Positions 52,298-61,335 of a DNA stretch of 64,000 nucleotides are shown piece after piece. The notes beneath the pieces are model-generated. The model was not told the DNA's origin, searched no databases, and saw nothing but the letters and a program-made list of their open reading frames with translations. Each line of letters begins with the position of its first letter. Positions within the stretch are counted from its first letter, which is position 1. The position numbers were made by a program, and so were the translations under genes. Source of the DNA: Posidoniimonas polymericola (GTDB lineage Bacteria > Planctomycetota > Planctomycetia > Pirellulales > Lacipirellulaceae); assembly GCF_007859935.1 (NCBI RefSeq), contig NZ_SJPO01000008.1:62001-126000 (forward strand). The letters are read 5' to 3'.

Positions 52298-55200
52298 CTA
52301 CCGGACCCGCCGGCGAGCAGACACTCCGCCCGCCAGTCCGAGCAGCAGGACGACAGCCGCGGGCTCTGGCGCGGCGGCCGCAGGTACGACGCCGTCCACC
52401 ATTCCGTAGTTGGCGGCCCAGCGGGTGTAGTCGCTTGCGTCAACGACGCCCGGCGTCGGGTCGTTGGGCAGGGACGCGGTCGTCCCCGCAGCGTCGCGCC
52501 AAATCGAGTAGTCGGCGGCGTTGACGACGCCGTCGTCGTTGTAGTCGCCGTGCAGCACCTCGGGGGCGACCCCGACATACTCGACCCGCCCGTCGTACAC
52601 CTTGCCGTCGGAGTTCATCCACTGAAACACGACGTCCTCCGAGACGAACAGCTCGTTGTAGGCCGCGCCCAGCGACAGCCCCGAGGCGCCAGCGGTGAGA
52701 ACCGAGCCGCCCGACCAGAACGCTTCCGCCAGCCGGTAGCTGCTGGAGGACTCGCCGATCTCCCAGCCGTCGCCCTGCCCGGTCCCGGCGGGGAAGGCCG
52801 CGGCGTCGCCGCCCAGGCCATTGAATTCATCGGACTGCAGGGCGCCGATTGGGCTCGAGATGTTGATGGTCTTCATCTCGATGTTCTGCGCGCCCGGCTG
52901 GTTGTTGCTGAGGCTCATCTCACCCGTAGCGCGATTCACCTGGAGCACGACGTCGCCCGGCCCGTCGAGCAGGCGGAACTCGTGCCCGCCGATATTGTTG
53001 GTGGGCTGACTGAGGGCAACCGCCGCCGCGGTCAGACGGACCGCGACAAACCGGCCGGAGTGGTCGCCGGACAGTGTGTACGGCCGCAACGCCGCCCCGA
53101 TGAGGCGCTGGTCGTCCGGCAGCAGGTCGACAACCGCGTCCGGCCCGGTCTCGGGCAGGGTGTCGCCGAAGTCGGTGTTGCTGAACCAGAACTCGAACTT
53201 GCCCACGCGGTCGGCCAGTGGGTTGCCCCCGGACCGCTGGGCGTACGCGAACCAGTTGGCCGAGACCGTCGAGCCGTAGTCCATGAACAGCGTCATCGGG
53301 CCGACGCCGTCGCCCGCGTACTGGGCGTACGAGCCGATCAGGTTGGGGTCGTTGTAGTCGAGCACGAACATCTCTTCGTTGATGTTGCTCCCCTCGTCGA
53401 GATAGGTGTCGTCGAAGAGCTGTTCCGGCCCCTGTGTTTCCATGTCGTTGGCCTGACCAGCCGGGATTGTGATCAGGTTTGGCTGGCCACCCACAACGGA
53501 AAACGTTTGGGCCGATGCGGTCGACCCGGGCGCCGCGACGCCGACCGCCGCGATCACCGCCAGGGCTGCCGCGGCCCGACGCCTAGCGCCGACCACTGCG
53601 CCAAAGCACCCCGCGAGCAACGCCAGGGAAGCCACGCCCGGCTCGGGGACCGGGGCGTAGCTGAACAGGGCCGCCTCGCCGCCGGCGAGCTCGACCAGCA
53701 TCCGGAAGTCGTAGAAATCGCTGTCGAAGTCGCCGTCGAGGTCGCCGTTAAGGTAGGCCTGGGCCGCGGTCATGCCGTCGAAATCGCCGCCGTAGCCCGC
53801 GCGGAAGATCTGCCAGTCGTTGAGGTCGATCACGCCGTCCGCGTTGTAGTCGCCGGCGTCAACCTCGTTTCCGACGTACTCAACGCCGTCGGCGAACTTG
53901 GCGCCGTCGAGTCCGAATAGGCTGAACTGCAGGTCGTCAAAGCCGGCGGGCAGGATTGACCGAATAGACCCGAGGCTGAGCATCTGTCCCGCTGCGAGCG
54001 TAATGCCGTTGTCGTCGCCCCCGGCGGTGTCGCTCTCTGCGAGGCCGGCGGGACCGGACTCGGCGGACTCGGTCCATGTGTCGCCCGGGTCGCCATTGGT
54101 CGAGGCGACCGAGTCCCAGGCGGAGGGGGAGAGGGTCTGGTTAATCAATGAGGTGACCTCGTACCCAGAGAAGGTCATCGCCTGGTCGGCGCGGATCTTT
54201 ACCTCGCCGGTCTGCCGGTCCACGACGAGGGTCGCGGCGTCGTCGACGAAGAACTGGATGTCGGTGATCTGCATGGAGTTGGCCTGCGTCCCCTCAGGGT
54301 CACGCACGGTCGGGAAAACCATTCGGTAGGAGCTGAACACGCCGGCCGTGTTGTTCACGTCGACGACGGGTCCGAGCGCCTTGCGGTCGGAAGGCAGCTC
54401 AACCGATCCTGAGTCGATCAGCGTCCAGTTCTCTTCTTGGCCGTCGCTGTTGTCGGCCGAGGTGATCGGGTCGTTGGTGCCGTAGAGCGCCCAAGACGCG
54501 GGGTCGCGGTTCTCCCAGTCGTTGCCGGTCGTGATCTGGAAGCTGGAGACGGCGTACGAGCCGAGTGAGGGGGTGACGATAAAGCCGGAGTTCTCCTCGC
54601 CGAAGTTGAGGTACTTGGTATTGAGGTCGCCGTCGATCGCGTGGGTCGGCGATCCGGTGCCAGAGATCCGGCTCTCCGACCGGTAGTCGACGTCGCGGAT
54701 CGAGATGATCGGGTCGGTCGGCGACAGGAGGTTCGAGCCGCTCCCGTCGAGCAAGCTGTAGAACGAGATGTCCGCCACCTGGGTGAGCAGCTGGTTGGGG
54801 TCCTTCATGGTCGGCCAGACCATCTTGTACGACGAGTAGGACGCGGCGTTGGCGAAGCCGACCGGGTCGGCCGCTGTCTGCCGAGCCGACGGCAGGGTGA
54901 GGTCGCCCAGGGAGATCGCCGACCAGTTCTCGTTGCGGCCGTTGCTCCCCTCGGTGCTGGTGACCGGGTCGTTGGTGCCGTACAGGATCCACGACGCGGG
55001 GTCGCGTCCCTCGGCGTCATTGGCGGTGGTCATCACGAAGCTCTGGACGATCGATGACGCCGACGGCGTGACGATGAACCCCGCGTTGTTGCCGCCCCGG
55101 TTGAGTGTCTTCGTGGCTGGATTGCCGTCGAGCAGCAGGTCCGCAAGCTGGCCCGAGCGCACGTCGCTGCCGGTGCTGACATCGAAGTCAATGGCGATGA

Positions 55201-55300
55201 TCGGGTCGCCCGGGGTGAGGATGCTCAACGCGAACGTATTGTGTGCGGCGAGAAGTGCGGAAGCCGCGGCAATCAGGCTGGCGATTCGTGGTGTAGTCAT
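52298..55300 (-). CDS. Double PEP-CTERM protein: discoidin-like repeats, two dockerin-like domains, two sorting signals
   Basis: This 1000-aa protein has a signal peptide (1-25), two related 150-aa discoidin-like repeats (around 50-180 and 215-350; both contain 'GFIVTPS...' and 'DPASW.LYGTNDP'), calcium-loop motifs ('DYNADGVIDLNDW', about 483-496), and an internal PEP-CTERM at 551-575 ('VPEPGVASLALLAG..GARRR'). Immediately after it, residues 576-598 look like a second signal peptide ('AAAALAVIAAVGVAAPGSTASAQ'). A second half (599-1000) has another discoidin-like region, dockerin-like loops ('DYNDDGVVNAADYSIWRD') and a terminal PEP-CTERM. It appears to be an in-frame fusion of two PEP-CTERM genes. 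Confidence 0.85.
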   Translation of the reverse strand: MTTPRIASLIAAASALLAAHNTFALSILTPGDPIIAIDFDVSTGSDVRSGQLADLLLDGNPATKTLNRGGNNAGFIVTPSASSIVQSFVMTTANDAEGRDPASWILYGTNDPVTSTEGSNGRNENWSAISLGDLTLPSARQTAADPVGFANAASYSSYKMVWPTMKDPNQLLTQVADISFYSLLDGSGSNLLSPTDPIISIRDVDYRSESRISGTGSPTHAIDGDLNTKYLNFGEENSGFIVTPSLGSYAVSSFQITTGNDWENRDPASWALYGTNDPITSADNSDGQEENWTLIDSGSVELPSDRKALGPVVDVNNTAGVFSSYRMVFPTVRDPEGTQANSMQITDIQFFVDDAATLVVDRQTGEVKIRADQAMTFSGYEVTSLINQTLSPSAWDSVASTNGDPGDTWTESAESGPAGLAESDTAGGDDNGITLAAGQMLSLGSIRSILPAGFDDLQFSLFGLDGAKFADGVEYVGNEVDAGDYNADGVIDLNDWQIFRAGYGGDFDGMTAAQAYLNGDLDGDFDSDFYDFRMLVELAGGEAALFSYAPVPEPGVASLALLAGCFGAVVGARRRAAAALAVIAAVGVAAPGSTASAQTFSVVGGQPNLITIPAGQANDMETQGPEQLFDDTYLDEGSNINEEMFVLDYNDPNLIGSYAQYAGDGVGPMTLFMDYGSTVSANWFAYAQRSGGNPLADRVGKFEFWFSNTDFGDTLPETGPDAVVDLLPDDQRLIGAALRPYTLSGDHSGRFVAVRLTAAAVALSQPTNNIGGHEFRLLDGPGDVVLQVNRATGEMSLSNNQPGAQNIEMKTINISSPIGALQSDEFNGLGGDAAAFPAGTGQGDGWEIGESSSSYRLAEAFWSGGSVLTAGASGLSLGAAYNELFVSEDVVFQWMNSDGKVYDGRVEYVGVAPEVLHGDYNDDGVVNAADYSIWRDAAGTTASLPNDPTPGVVDASDYTRWAANYGMVDGVVPAAAAPEPAAVVLLLGLAGGVSARRRVR

Positions 55301-55399
55301 GGCTGGCTTATTGAAGGAAGAGCAAGGGGGACTAGATCTAAGAATGTGGACCCCGCCTGTGCCCGGGCGTGGGCGGGGATCGACGGACGCACGCCGCCG

Positions 55400-56473
55400 T
55401 TAGCGACGCGAGTACACTTTCACCTCGCCGCCATCGGCGCGGTGGCCCATCTGACGGAAGGCCTCGGCGTCGACAGAGTAGGCGACAAGCGACACCGAGC
55501 CGTCGCACATCGAGAACAGGCACCCGCCGGGGTGGGCGCTACCGAACGCCTCGCGGGCGTTGAGGTCGGTGGTGGGGTACGACTCGTCGGCGTCGCTGCG
55601 GGGTGTGTGGTTCGCGGTGCGGCCGTCGTAGTAGGTCGAGCGGACGGTGTCGTCCTGGAAGCCCGTGTACATGGCCCAGTCGTCGGCCTTAAAGTAGACC
55701 TCGCCTGTGTAGGAAGCCACCGGAACCCAGCGCTCACCCAGGGCGATAGTCTTACTCAGGCCGTCGGGGATCTGACGCAGCTTGGCCGCGGTGCCGCAGA
55801 AGCTGATGCCCGTGAACTCGCTTGCCTTCGGCGGGAAATTGGCGGGCAGCGAGTTGTAGTTCGAGGGCGACAGAGTTTGGCAGACGCCGTCAAAGCCGGT
55901 CTCGTCACCGACGTTCGTGGCGTAGTCACTCCGGGCCGCGGCCGGCTGGAGATACCCTGCGGCGCCGCCCTTGCCATCGCCCGAGTAGGCCGTCCGACCT
56001 GCGGGTGGGTAGGGATCGCCATTGGCTTGGGGGTAGGGGCCGCCGCTGCGACGCGACGGGCAGTTGAGCACCGCGATGGGCGTGCGGTCGCGCTCGGCAA
56101 GCTGTGCGCCACGCGCCGAGCCGGTCAGCCCCTGGCCCCGCTCAAACAAGGCTTGCTCTTCGATGTAGGGGAGGATCGCGAAGATCCAGCCGCCGGGCTG
56201 CGTGTGGTCGAGACCCCGGTCGGGGTCGCCGGTCCAGTTGCCACGCCAGCCTGAGGAGGGCATCCTCCCGGTGGCGGACTCCAGGTTGATCATCGCCAGC
56301 GTGAGGTTCTTCAGTTGGCTGGTGCACTGGGCCCGCCGCGCGGCCTCTCGGGCGGCTTGGACTGCGGGCAGCAGCAGGGCGATCAGCACGCCGATAATCG
56401 CGATCACGACCAGCAGCTCGACCAGGGTGAAGCCTCGCGAGACTGCTTTCGATTGGTATGCCGGTCGTTTCAC
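55400..56473 (-). CDS. DUF1559 protein with type IV-pilin-like N-terminus
   Basis: The 357-aa protein has the prepilin-like start 'GFTLVELLVVIAIIGVLIALLLPAVQAAREAARR', 'CTSQLKNLTLAMINLESATG' and the H-x9-DG motif 'SAHPGGCLFSMCDGSVSLV'. The N-terminal leader is longer (13 residues before Gly) than in the other two window copies. Its gene lies upstream of the double PEP-CTERM gene on the same strand (99-bp gap) and diverges from a sigma-factor gene. Confidence 0.9.
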   Translation of the reverse strand: MKRPAYQSKAVSRGFTLVELLVVIAIIGVLIALLLPAVQAAREAARRAQCTSQLKNLTLAMINLESATGRMPSSGWRGNWTGDPDRGLDHTQPGGWIFAILPYIEEQALFERGQGLTGSARGAQLAERDRTPIAVLNCPSRRSGGPYPQANGDPYPPAGRTAYSGDGKGGAAGYLQPAAARSDYATNVGDETGFDGVCQTLSPSNYNSLPANFPPKASEFTGISFCGTAAKLRQIPDGLSKTIALGERWVPVASYTGEVYFKADDWAMYTGFQDDTVRSTYYDGRTANHTPRSDADESYPTTDLNAREAFGSAHPGGCLFSMCDGSVSLVAYSVDAEAFRQMGHRADGGEVKVYSRR

Positions 56474-56604
56474 GTTTCACTTCCCGTGGTGGTGGATCCT
56501 GCCAAGCGGCCGGTGGTGGACGCGCGCCGCCGCGGGCAGGGATGAGTTGGCGCTTGCGTCGCACAGCACGAGGTAGACGGGTGGATGCATGTGAATACCG
56601 GCCG

Positions 56605-56724
56605 GGGCCGGTTTGTGGCGGCGATTGGGTCGTTTTCTTCAAGAAAAGCGGCCGCGGAGTTCCGGGGCTAAACATTTGGGGAAATCTGCTGGAATCGAGG
56701 AATTCGTCCGCCACAAAACGGCCC
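56605..56724. repeat. Long inverted repeat and palindrome in a divergent promoter region
   Basis: The 352-bp gap between the DUF1559 gene (-) and the sigma gene (+) has no gene. It holds a 17-bp inverted repeat: GGGCCGGTTTGTGGCGG (56605-56621) and CCGCCACAAAACGGCCC (56708-56724), one mismatch. Between the arms lies a second, A/T-rich palindrome, TTTTCTT-C-AAGAAAA (56633-56647). Both could bind regulators or form a stem in the transcript. Confidence 0.5.
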
Positions 56725-56825
56725 GGTTTGGTATCAGGTTCATTGGGCAGTGTGCGCGGTGCGCCTGCGTGGAGAAACCGCCACCGCTTGGCCGACCGCG
56801 GGGGTCGGCGCCGGTAGAGAGTGTT

Positions 56826-57365
56826 ATGAGCGAACCGAACGTCAAACAGCAGCCGGCCGTCGTCGGCGAGGAGTTCGTCCAGCTGCTAACCGGCGAGCAG
56901 CTGCGGCTGTTGCACTACATCACGATGCTCCTCAGCGGCGACGTCAACGCCGCCGAGAACGTGCTGCAAGAGACCAACCTCGTGCTGTGGCGCAAGGCGT
57001 CGGAGTTCGCGCCGGGCACCAGCTTCCGCGCGTGGTCTCGCACAGTGGCGCAGTGGCAGGTGCAGGCGTACCTCCGCGACCGCGGCCGCGACCGACACGT
57101 GTTCAGCCTCGAGCTGATGTCGCAGTTGGCCAGCCGCGACAACGAGTTCGCCGTCCAGCCAGAGACCCGCGGCGCCCTCCGCGACTGCCTGAAAAACCTC
57201 GGCCAGACGCAGTTCGATCTGCTCAACTGGCGGTACGAGGATGGGCTGCCGATCCGCAAAATCTCCGCGCGGGCGGGGAAGTCCGAGGTCGCGGTCCGCT
57301 CGTCGCTGCAACGGATCCGCCGGATCCTGCTGAGCTGTATTGAATCGAAGATCGCGGCGGGTTAG
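56826..57365 (+). CDS. RNA polymerase sigma factor (planctomycete/Verrucomicrobia-type ECF)
   Basis: The 179-aa protein has region 2 'QLRLLHYITMLLSGDVNAAENVLQETNLVLWRKASEF' and 'FRAWSRTVAQWQVQAYLRDRGRD', and region 4 'LKNLGQTQFDLLNWRYEDGLPIRKISARAGKSEVAVRSSLQRIRRILLSCI'. The 'ENVLQETN-VLW.K..EF.pGT.FRAW' pattern is the form common in planctomycete sigma factors paired with FecR-like membrane proteins. The ATG at 56826 is used. The next gene encodes the expected anti-sigma-like partner 59 bp downstream. Confidence 0.9.
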   Translation: MSEPNVKQQPAVVGEEFVQLLTGEQLRLLHYITMLLSGDVNAAENVLQETNLVLWRKASEFAPGTSFRAWSRTVAQWQVQAYLRDRGRDRHVFSLELMSQLASRDNEFAVQPETRGALRDCLKNLGQTQFDLLNWRYEDGLPIRKISARAGKSEVAVRSSLQRIRRILLSCIESKIAAG

Positions 57366-57424
57366 CCGGCCGCCGCCAAGGCGATTGTACCCCGGTGGCT
57401 ACTTATTAACGCAGAGCTGTTGAG

Positions 57425-58939
57425 ATGGATCTGTCAAAGCAGAAAGAACTGGAGCGGGTTTTCTCGTCCTGCGCGGACGACGGCCCGACGCCCGAGCAGG
57501 CGGCCAAGCTCGAACGACTGCTGCGTGACGACCCGGATCTGCAGGAGCACTACGCGAAGCTGGTCGGCGTGCACGTGCTGCTGGACGCGGAGGTCCGGCT
57601 GTCGGGGCGCCGCGCCCAGCTCCCGCTGGACGGCGCCGCGCCGGCGACGTGCGAGTTGGTGGCGACGCACATCAACGCCGACCTGGGCCGGACCCGCTCG
57701 CCGTGGTTCACGCCGAGCGTGCTGGCGACCCTCGCCGCAGCCCTGGTCGCCGCGTTCTGGCTCGGGCGTTCTACCAACGACACCGGCCCGCCGGCCGCCC
57801 AGAGTCGGCCGGCGCGGACCGCGGCCGCCGAAGACCTGCTCCGCGAGGACGGGTTGGTCATCAGCAACGACGAGTCGCTCGCGCGGCTCGGCTACCTGCT
57901 CCGCGATGCGGGCATCACGAGCGTGCGGCTGCCTCGCTGCGGCGGCTCCGCCGATCAGCAGTTCACGCTCTGCAGCGGCGCCGCCTGGTACGACCGCCCC
58001 GCCAGGAAGAAGGAACGCGGCTACCTTGTCTCGCTCCGCCCGGGTGAACGCATGGACGTCTACTTCGACACCGACGCAATGGGGCGCAACTCGCTGGCGA
58101 TCGCCGAGTTCGACGCGTCCGGCAAGCTGACCGGCCGCACGCTGCAGTTCAACAACCTGCCGAGCGGCGTCAGCAAGGTGCGGCAGTCGCGGGCGGGGAT
58201 GGTGGGCGAGTTCTCCGAGTGGAACGACTCACCCTACTCGCGCCACTACCTCTTCACCGGCTCGCACATGCTCTACGACGGTTTGGAAGAAGAGGTGTGG
58301 CGGCAGAGCGATTTTGAGGTCTCGCTTGATCACGATGGGCTGATGGTGCTCGGCTGGGACGACAGCGGCTACTCGGGCATGCTGCGGGAGGGGGAGCACG
58401 ACTCGCCGCCCGACCGCGACTACAACGACATCCGCGCCATGATAAAGTTCACGTCCGCCGACTCGGGCGTCCACGGAACGGAGCAGTCCGTTTCCTACTA
58501 CCCTCTCCCGGAGCCCTCCGATATCCGCGCCAACCCGGACGCGAGGGGCTACATAATTGATGTTCGGCCCGGCGAGCGCGTGCTGCTCGCGGCTAGCTCT
58601 GACGCGCGTTGGCAGAACTCGCTGCAGATTATCGAGGCCGACTCGGGGCGGGTCGTCTGGCGTCACGACGGGTCGGCGCCGGTTCAGGGCGCGCGGCAGC
58701 AGCGGAATCGCGGCGCCTACGTCATCACCAACCACTCCGACCGTGCCCGCCGGTACTTTATCTACGGTCGCCACCGCCGGCCGAGCGAGGACTCAGACGA
58801 CGCGTGGATCGATACCGATTTCGAGGTCCTGGCGAGCGACGACCGCTCGGCGGTCGTCGGCTTTAACGACACCAGCGGCTCCCTCCCGGCCGACGACTGG
58901 GACGACCTGCGCGTCGTGGCCCGCTGGTTTGGGGACTAG
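57425..58939 (+). CDS. Membrane anti-sigma-like protein with two DUF4114-like extracellular domains
   Basis: The 504-aa protein has a cytosolic N-terminus with 'QEHYAKLVGVHVLLDAEVRL' (the usual 'Y..L...H..L' anti-sigma pattern), one membrane segment (about 98-113, 'SVLATLAAALVAAFWLG'), and a large outer part. The outer part has two repeated blocks, each ending in an Asp-rich signature: 'PPDRDYNDIRAMIKF' (about 330-345) and 'PADDWDDLRVVARW' (C-terminus). The latter is reminiscent of DUF4114 ('D.D.ND..f'). Most homologues carry FecR or LamG here, so this is an unusual domain choice. It pairs with the sigma gene upstream. Confidence 0.78.
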   Translation: MDLSKQKELERVFSSCADDGPTPEQAAKLERLLRDDPDLQEHYAKLVGVHVLLDAEVRLSGRRAQLPLDGAAPATCELVATHINADLGRTRSPWFTPSVLATLAAALVAAFWLGRSTNDTGPPAAQSRPARTAAAEDLLREDGLVISNDESLARLGYLLRDAGITSVRLPRCGGSADQQFTLCSGAAWYDRPARKKERGYLVSLRPGERMDVYFDTDAMGRNSLAIAEFDASGKLTGRTLQFNNLPSGVSKVRQSRAGMVGEFSEWNDSPYSRHYLFTGSHMLYDGLEEEVWRQSDFEVSLDHDGLMVLGWDDSGYSGMLREGEHDSPPDRDYNDIRAMIKFTSADSGVHGTEQSVSYYPLPEPSDIRANPDARGYIIDVRPGERVLLAASSDARWQNSLQIIEADSGRVVWRHDGSAPVQGARQQRNRGAYVITNHSDRARRYFIYGRHRRPSEDSDDAWIDTDFEVLASDDRSAVVGFNDTSGSLPADDWDDLRVVARWFGD

Positions 58940-59131
58940 CCACGGACCAGGCGGTCCTGCGAAGTCTCGCCCGCGGAGATTCCCCTAGCGAGCAATCCCG
59001 CAGTGGCTACCTCCGGCAGGCCGCTGTGCCGGTCTGGGCAGGTGGGTTGCGATCATGTTTTGCGGAGGCCTGGATCTCCAAGAGCTTTGCGGCCGCCTGA
59101 CTCGTCGCCTGCGGGCGCCGTGCGAAGGGTG

Positions 59132-60022
59132 TCACGCCAGACTTTCCCAGGCGGCATGCCCTCGAAACCGCTCGCGGAATTCACGAGGCGTCATGCCCTT
59201 GACCTGGCGAAACCGGCGATTGAAGTACGAAACCGTGTCGTAGCCCACCTCGAGGGAGATGTCGAGAACGGATCGCTCCCGTTCCAACAACATCCGGCAG
59301 GCCAGGCTAATACGCTTCTCGTTGATGTAGCTGATGACCGTCCGCTGCGTGGCTTTGCGGAAGAACCGGCTGAAAGCCGACGGCGTCATCCCCGCCAAAT
59401 CGGCCAGCTCATTCTGGGTAAGGTCCGGATCGGCCAGATTGACATGAATGTAGGTCAGGATGTCGTTAAGCCGCGACTCGGCCTTGGTGCGCCACACCGG
59501 AGAATAACTCTCACTGGCCAAGAGCGTCGTCTCCTCGATGCTGGCCACGTAGAACAGGCATCGCAGCAGGCTGATGAATCGGTCCGACGCTGTCTGATCA
59601 CGCATTTCGGTCATCATTCGGGCGACATTCCGGCGGGCTTTGCCAGTGATCCGAATTCCTCGTTTGGCACGATCCAGCAATTCCCCCACGGGCTGCATCT
59701 CAGGGACCGCAACGAATGCCTCGCTGAATAGGCTCGGCGAAAACTGCACAACCATCGCCCGGTGGATCGTGTAGTCTTGCTTCCGCGGCTCGACGACGGC
59801 CCAGTGGTGCGGAAGATTAGACCCCAGCAGCACCATGTCACCGACCCCGTACGACTCCACATGGTCGCCAACAAGTCTCGTTCCCGTGCCGCGTTCGATG
59901 AGCGTCAACTCAATTTCCGGGTGGTAGTGCCATCGGTTTTCTGACTTCTTGACGGCGAGCCCTTGGCTGCAACGGATCGAGCAGCCTTCGGGCGAGATCA
60001 GCTTCTCAAATGCCGGTTTCAT
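59132..60022 (-). CDS. AraC family transcriptional regulator
   Basis: The 296-aa protein has a cupin-type sensor (about 15-110; 'RWHYHPEIELTLIERGTGTRLVGDHVESYGVGDMVLLGSNLPHHW') and a C-terminal double helix-turn-helix ('LTQNELADLAGMTPSAFSRFFRKATQRTVISYINEKRISLACRMLLERERSVLDISLEVGYDTVSYFNRRFRQVKGMTPREFR'). The domain order is that of sugar-responsive AraC regulators in planctomycetes. The ligand is unknown. It diverges from two PEP-CTERM genes, with a 487-bp gap. Confidence 0.93.
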   Translation of the reverse strand: MKPAFEKLISPEGCSIRCSQGLAVKKSENRWHYHPEIELTLIERGTGTRLVGDHVESYGVGDMVLLGSNLPHHWAVVEPRKQDYTIHRAMVVQFSPSLFSEAFVAVPEMQPVGELLDRAKRGIRITGKARRNVARMMTEMRDQTASDRFISLLRCLFYVASIEETTLLASESYSPVWRTKAESRLNDILTYIHVNLADPDLTQNELADLAGMTPSAFSRFFRKATQRTVISYINEKRISLACRMLLERERSVLDISLEVGYDTVSYFNRRFRQVKGMTPREFRERFRGHAAWESLA

Positions 60023-60509
60023 ACTAGAGATTGCCTTGTAGGGCTGAACGCATGGCTAGCTAATCAATGCGGCGACAGGCGAATTCGTCGTGAACCTCTG
60101 CGAAGAACAATGACTGGTTGCATGTCTTCTACCAATGGGGGCCTGCCACCAGCGACCAGTACAAAAATCACATTTCCGACGTGGCTACAGGTAGCCGTAT
60201 CACTGCTTTGGAACAATTTGTGTTAGTAAGGGGGAAAAATCAAGTAGATATGCCGTGGTTTCATGGTTTATTTTGAAGCCTACGCAGAGAGTGGCAGCTC
60301 AGGCGGCGGCCGCTGTGGACGCCTGTGGGCAGAAGGCACGCGCAATTTTTGTCGGGGGTGGGCTGGGTTACGGCAGCCGACCTCGCGACTGCTGCGCAGG
60401 TCAATCTGCCTCGGGCCGCCACGCGGGATGGGGCGTTGCGGCCCGGAGGAGAGACACTCGGAACGAACGACAACTTGATTCTTCACTTCCCTAAACTGCG
60501 GGTAGCCTA
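60023..60509. other. Divergent intergenic region between araC-type gene and PEP-CTERM genes
   Basis: No gene was seen in these 487 bp. A short perfect palindrome GGCTAC-AG-GTAGCC lies at 60183-60196. The middle part (60200-60290) is A/T-richer than surrounding sequence and may hold promoters; the 3' part (60290-60500) is GC-rich without obvious signals. Confidence 0.45.
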
Positions 60510-61208
60510 ATGCACAACAAGAAGCACGCCTCCGAGACTAGCCACCAGAACCTTCGCAGCAAGCTGCAGATTGCGAAGCAGATATCTTCCTACACGGCTG
60601 CTGCCGGACTTGGGGCCTTCGCGTTCGGCGAGTCGGTCGACGCGGCGATCGTCTACACAGACGTTCCCGACATCGTTGTCAACCAAGACAGTCCGACCGG
60701 CGGTTATTTCGACATGGATGGCGACGGTGTCGACGATTTCCGTTTCCGCTTTAACAACGGCGGCGGTGGACTGGCGAGGATTCGGTTTCAGGGCGTGGCC
60801 CCCTCGGCCGACCTGTCAAACTCACCGGCCAAGGGCAGCACCTACTACGTGCGGTCGTTCGAGCTGGGAGACCTAATCGGGCCGGGCACGCCGGAGGCAA
60901 ATAACAACGGAATCGTCACGTCGAACCTGTCAAACTTCGGCAACCCAACCGACCCGCAGTTCGCCGGAATCAAGCTCGACATCGGCGGCGCGACGCACTT
61001 CGGCTGGGTGCGAGTAAAGACCGAGCCGGTCGACCTGAGCACCGGCTACGGCGTCGCTCCGCTGACCGGGACAATCTTCGACTGGGCATTCGAGTCAGAA
61101 CCGGATACACCAATCGCCGCGGGCGCCACTCCCGAGCCTTCGTCCTTGGCGTTGCTGGCAGCGGGGGTGGGCGCCCTCATCGGCGCGAGCCGCTCACGTT
61201 CGTCCTGA
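60510..61208 (+). CDS. PEP-CTERM secreted protein (paralogue pair, first)
   Basis: The 232-aa protein has an unusual export signal: a 27-residue polar leader ('KHASETSHQNLRSKLQIAKQI') before a mild hydrophobic stretch 'SSYTAAAGLGAFAFGESVDA', then mature 'AIVYTDVPDIVV'. The body contains 'YFDMDGDGVDDFRFRF', 'GSTYYVRSFELGDLIGP', 'QFAGIKLDIGGATHFGWVRV' and ends 'TPEPSSLALLAAGVGALIGASRSRSS' (PEP-CTERM). 'Y.TDVPD..v......Y..DMDGDG.DDF' is widespread in such proteins. It precedes a clear paralogue by 127 bp. Confidence 0.85.
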   Translation: MHNKKHASETSHQNLRSKLQIAKQISSYTAAAGLGAFAFGESVDAAIVYTDVPDIVVNQDSPTGGYFDMDGDGVDDFRFRFNNGGGGLARIRFQGVAPSADLSNSPAKGSTYYVRSFELGDLIGPGTPEANNNGIVTSNLSNFGNPTDPQFAGIKLDIGGATHFGWVRVKTEPVDLSTGYGVAPLTGTIFDWAFESEPDTPIAAGATPEPSSLALLAAGVGALIGASRSRSS

Positions 61209-61335
61209 GCAGGGCGGGCGATCGGCCGATTTCGAATGAATGCGTACGCGATCGGGCCGCGGGGCCCGGTGGCGCACGTGGGTCAAATTCTGTGCAAGCA
61301 GTTCGAGCTAACTCGCTTTGAGGCAAAGACCAGCG

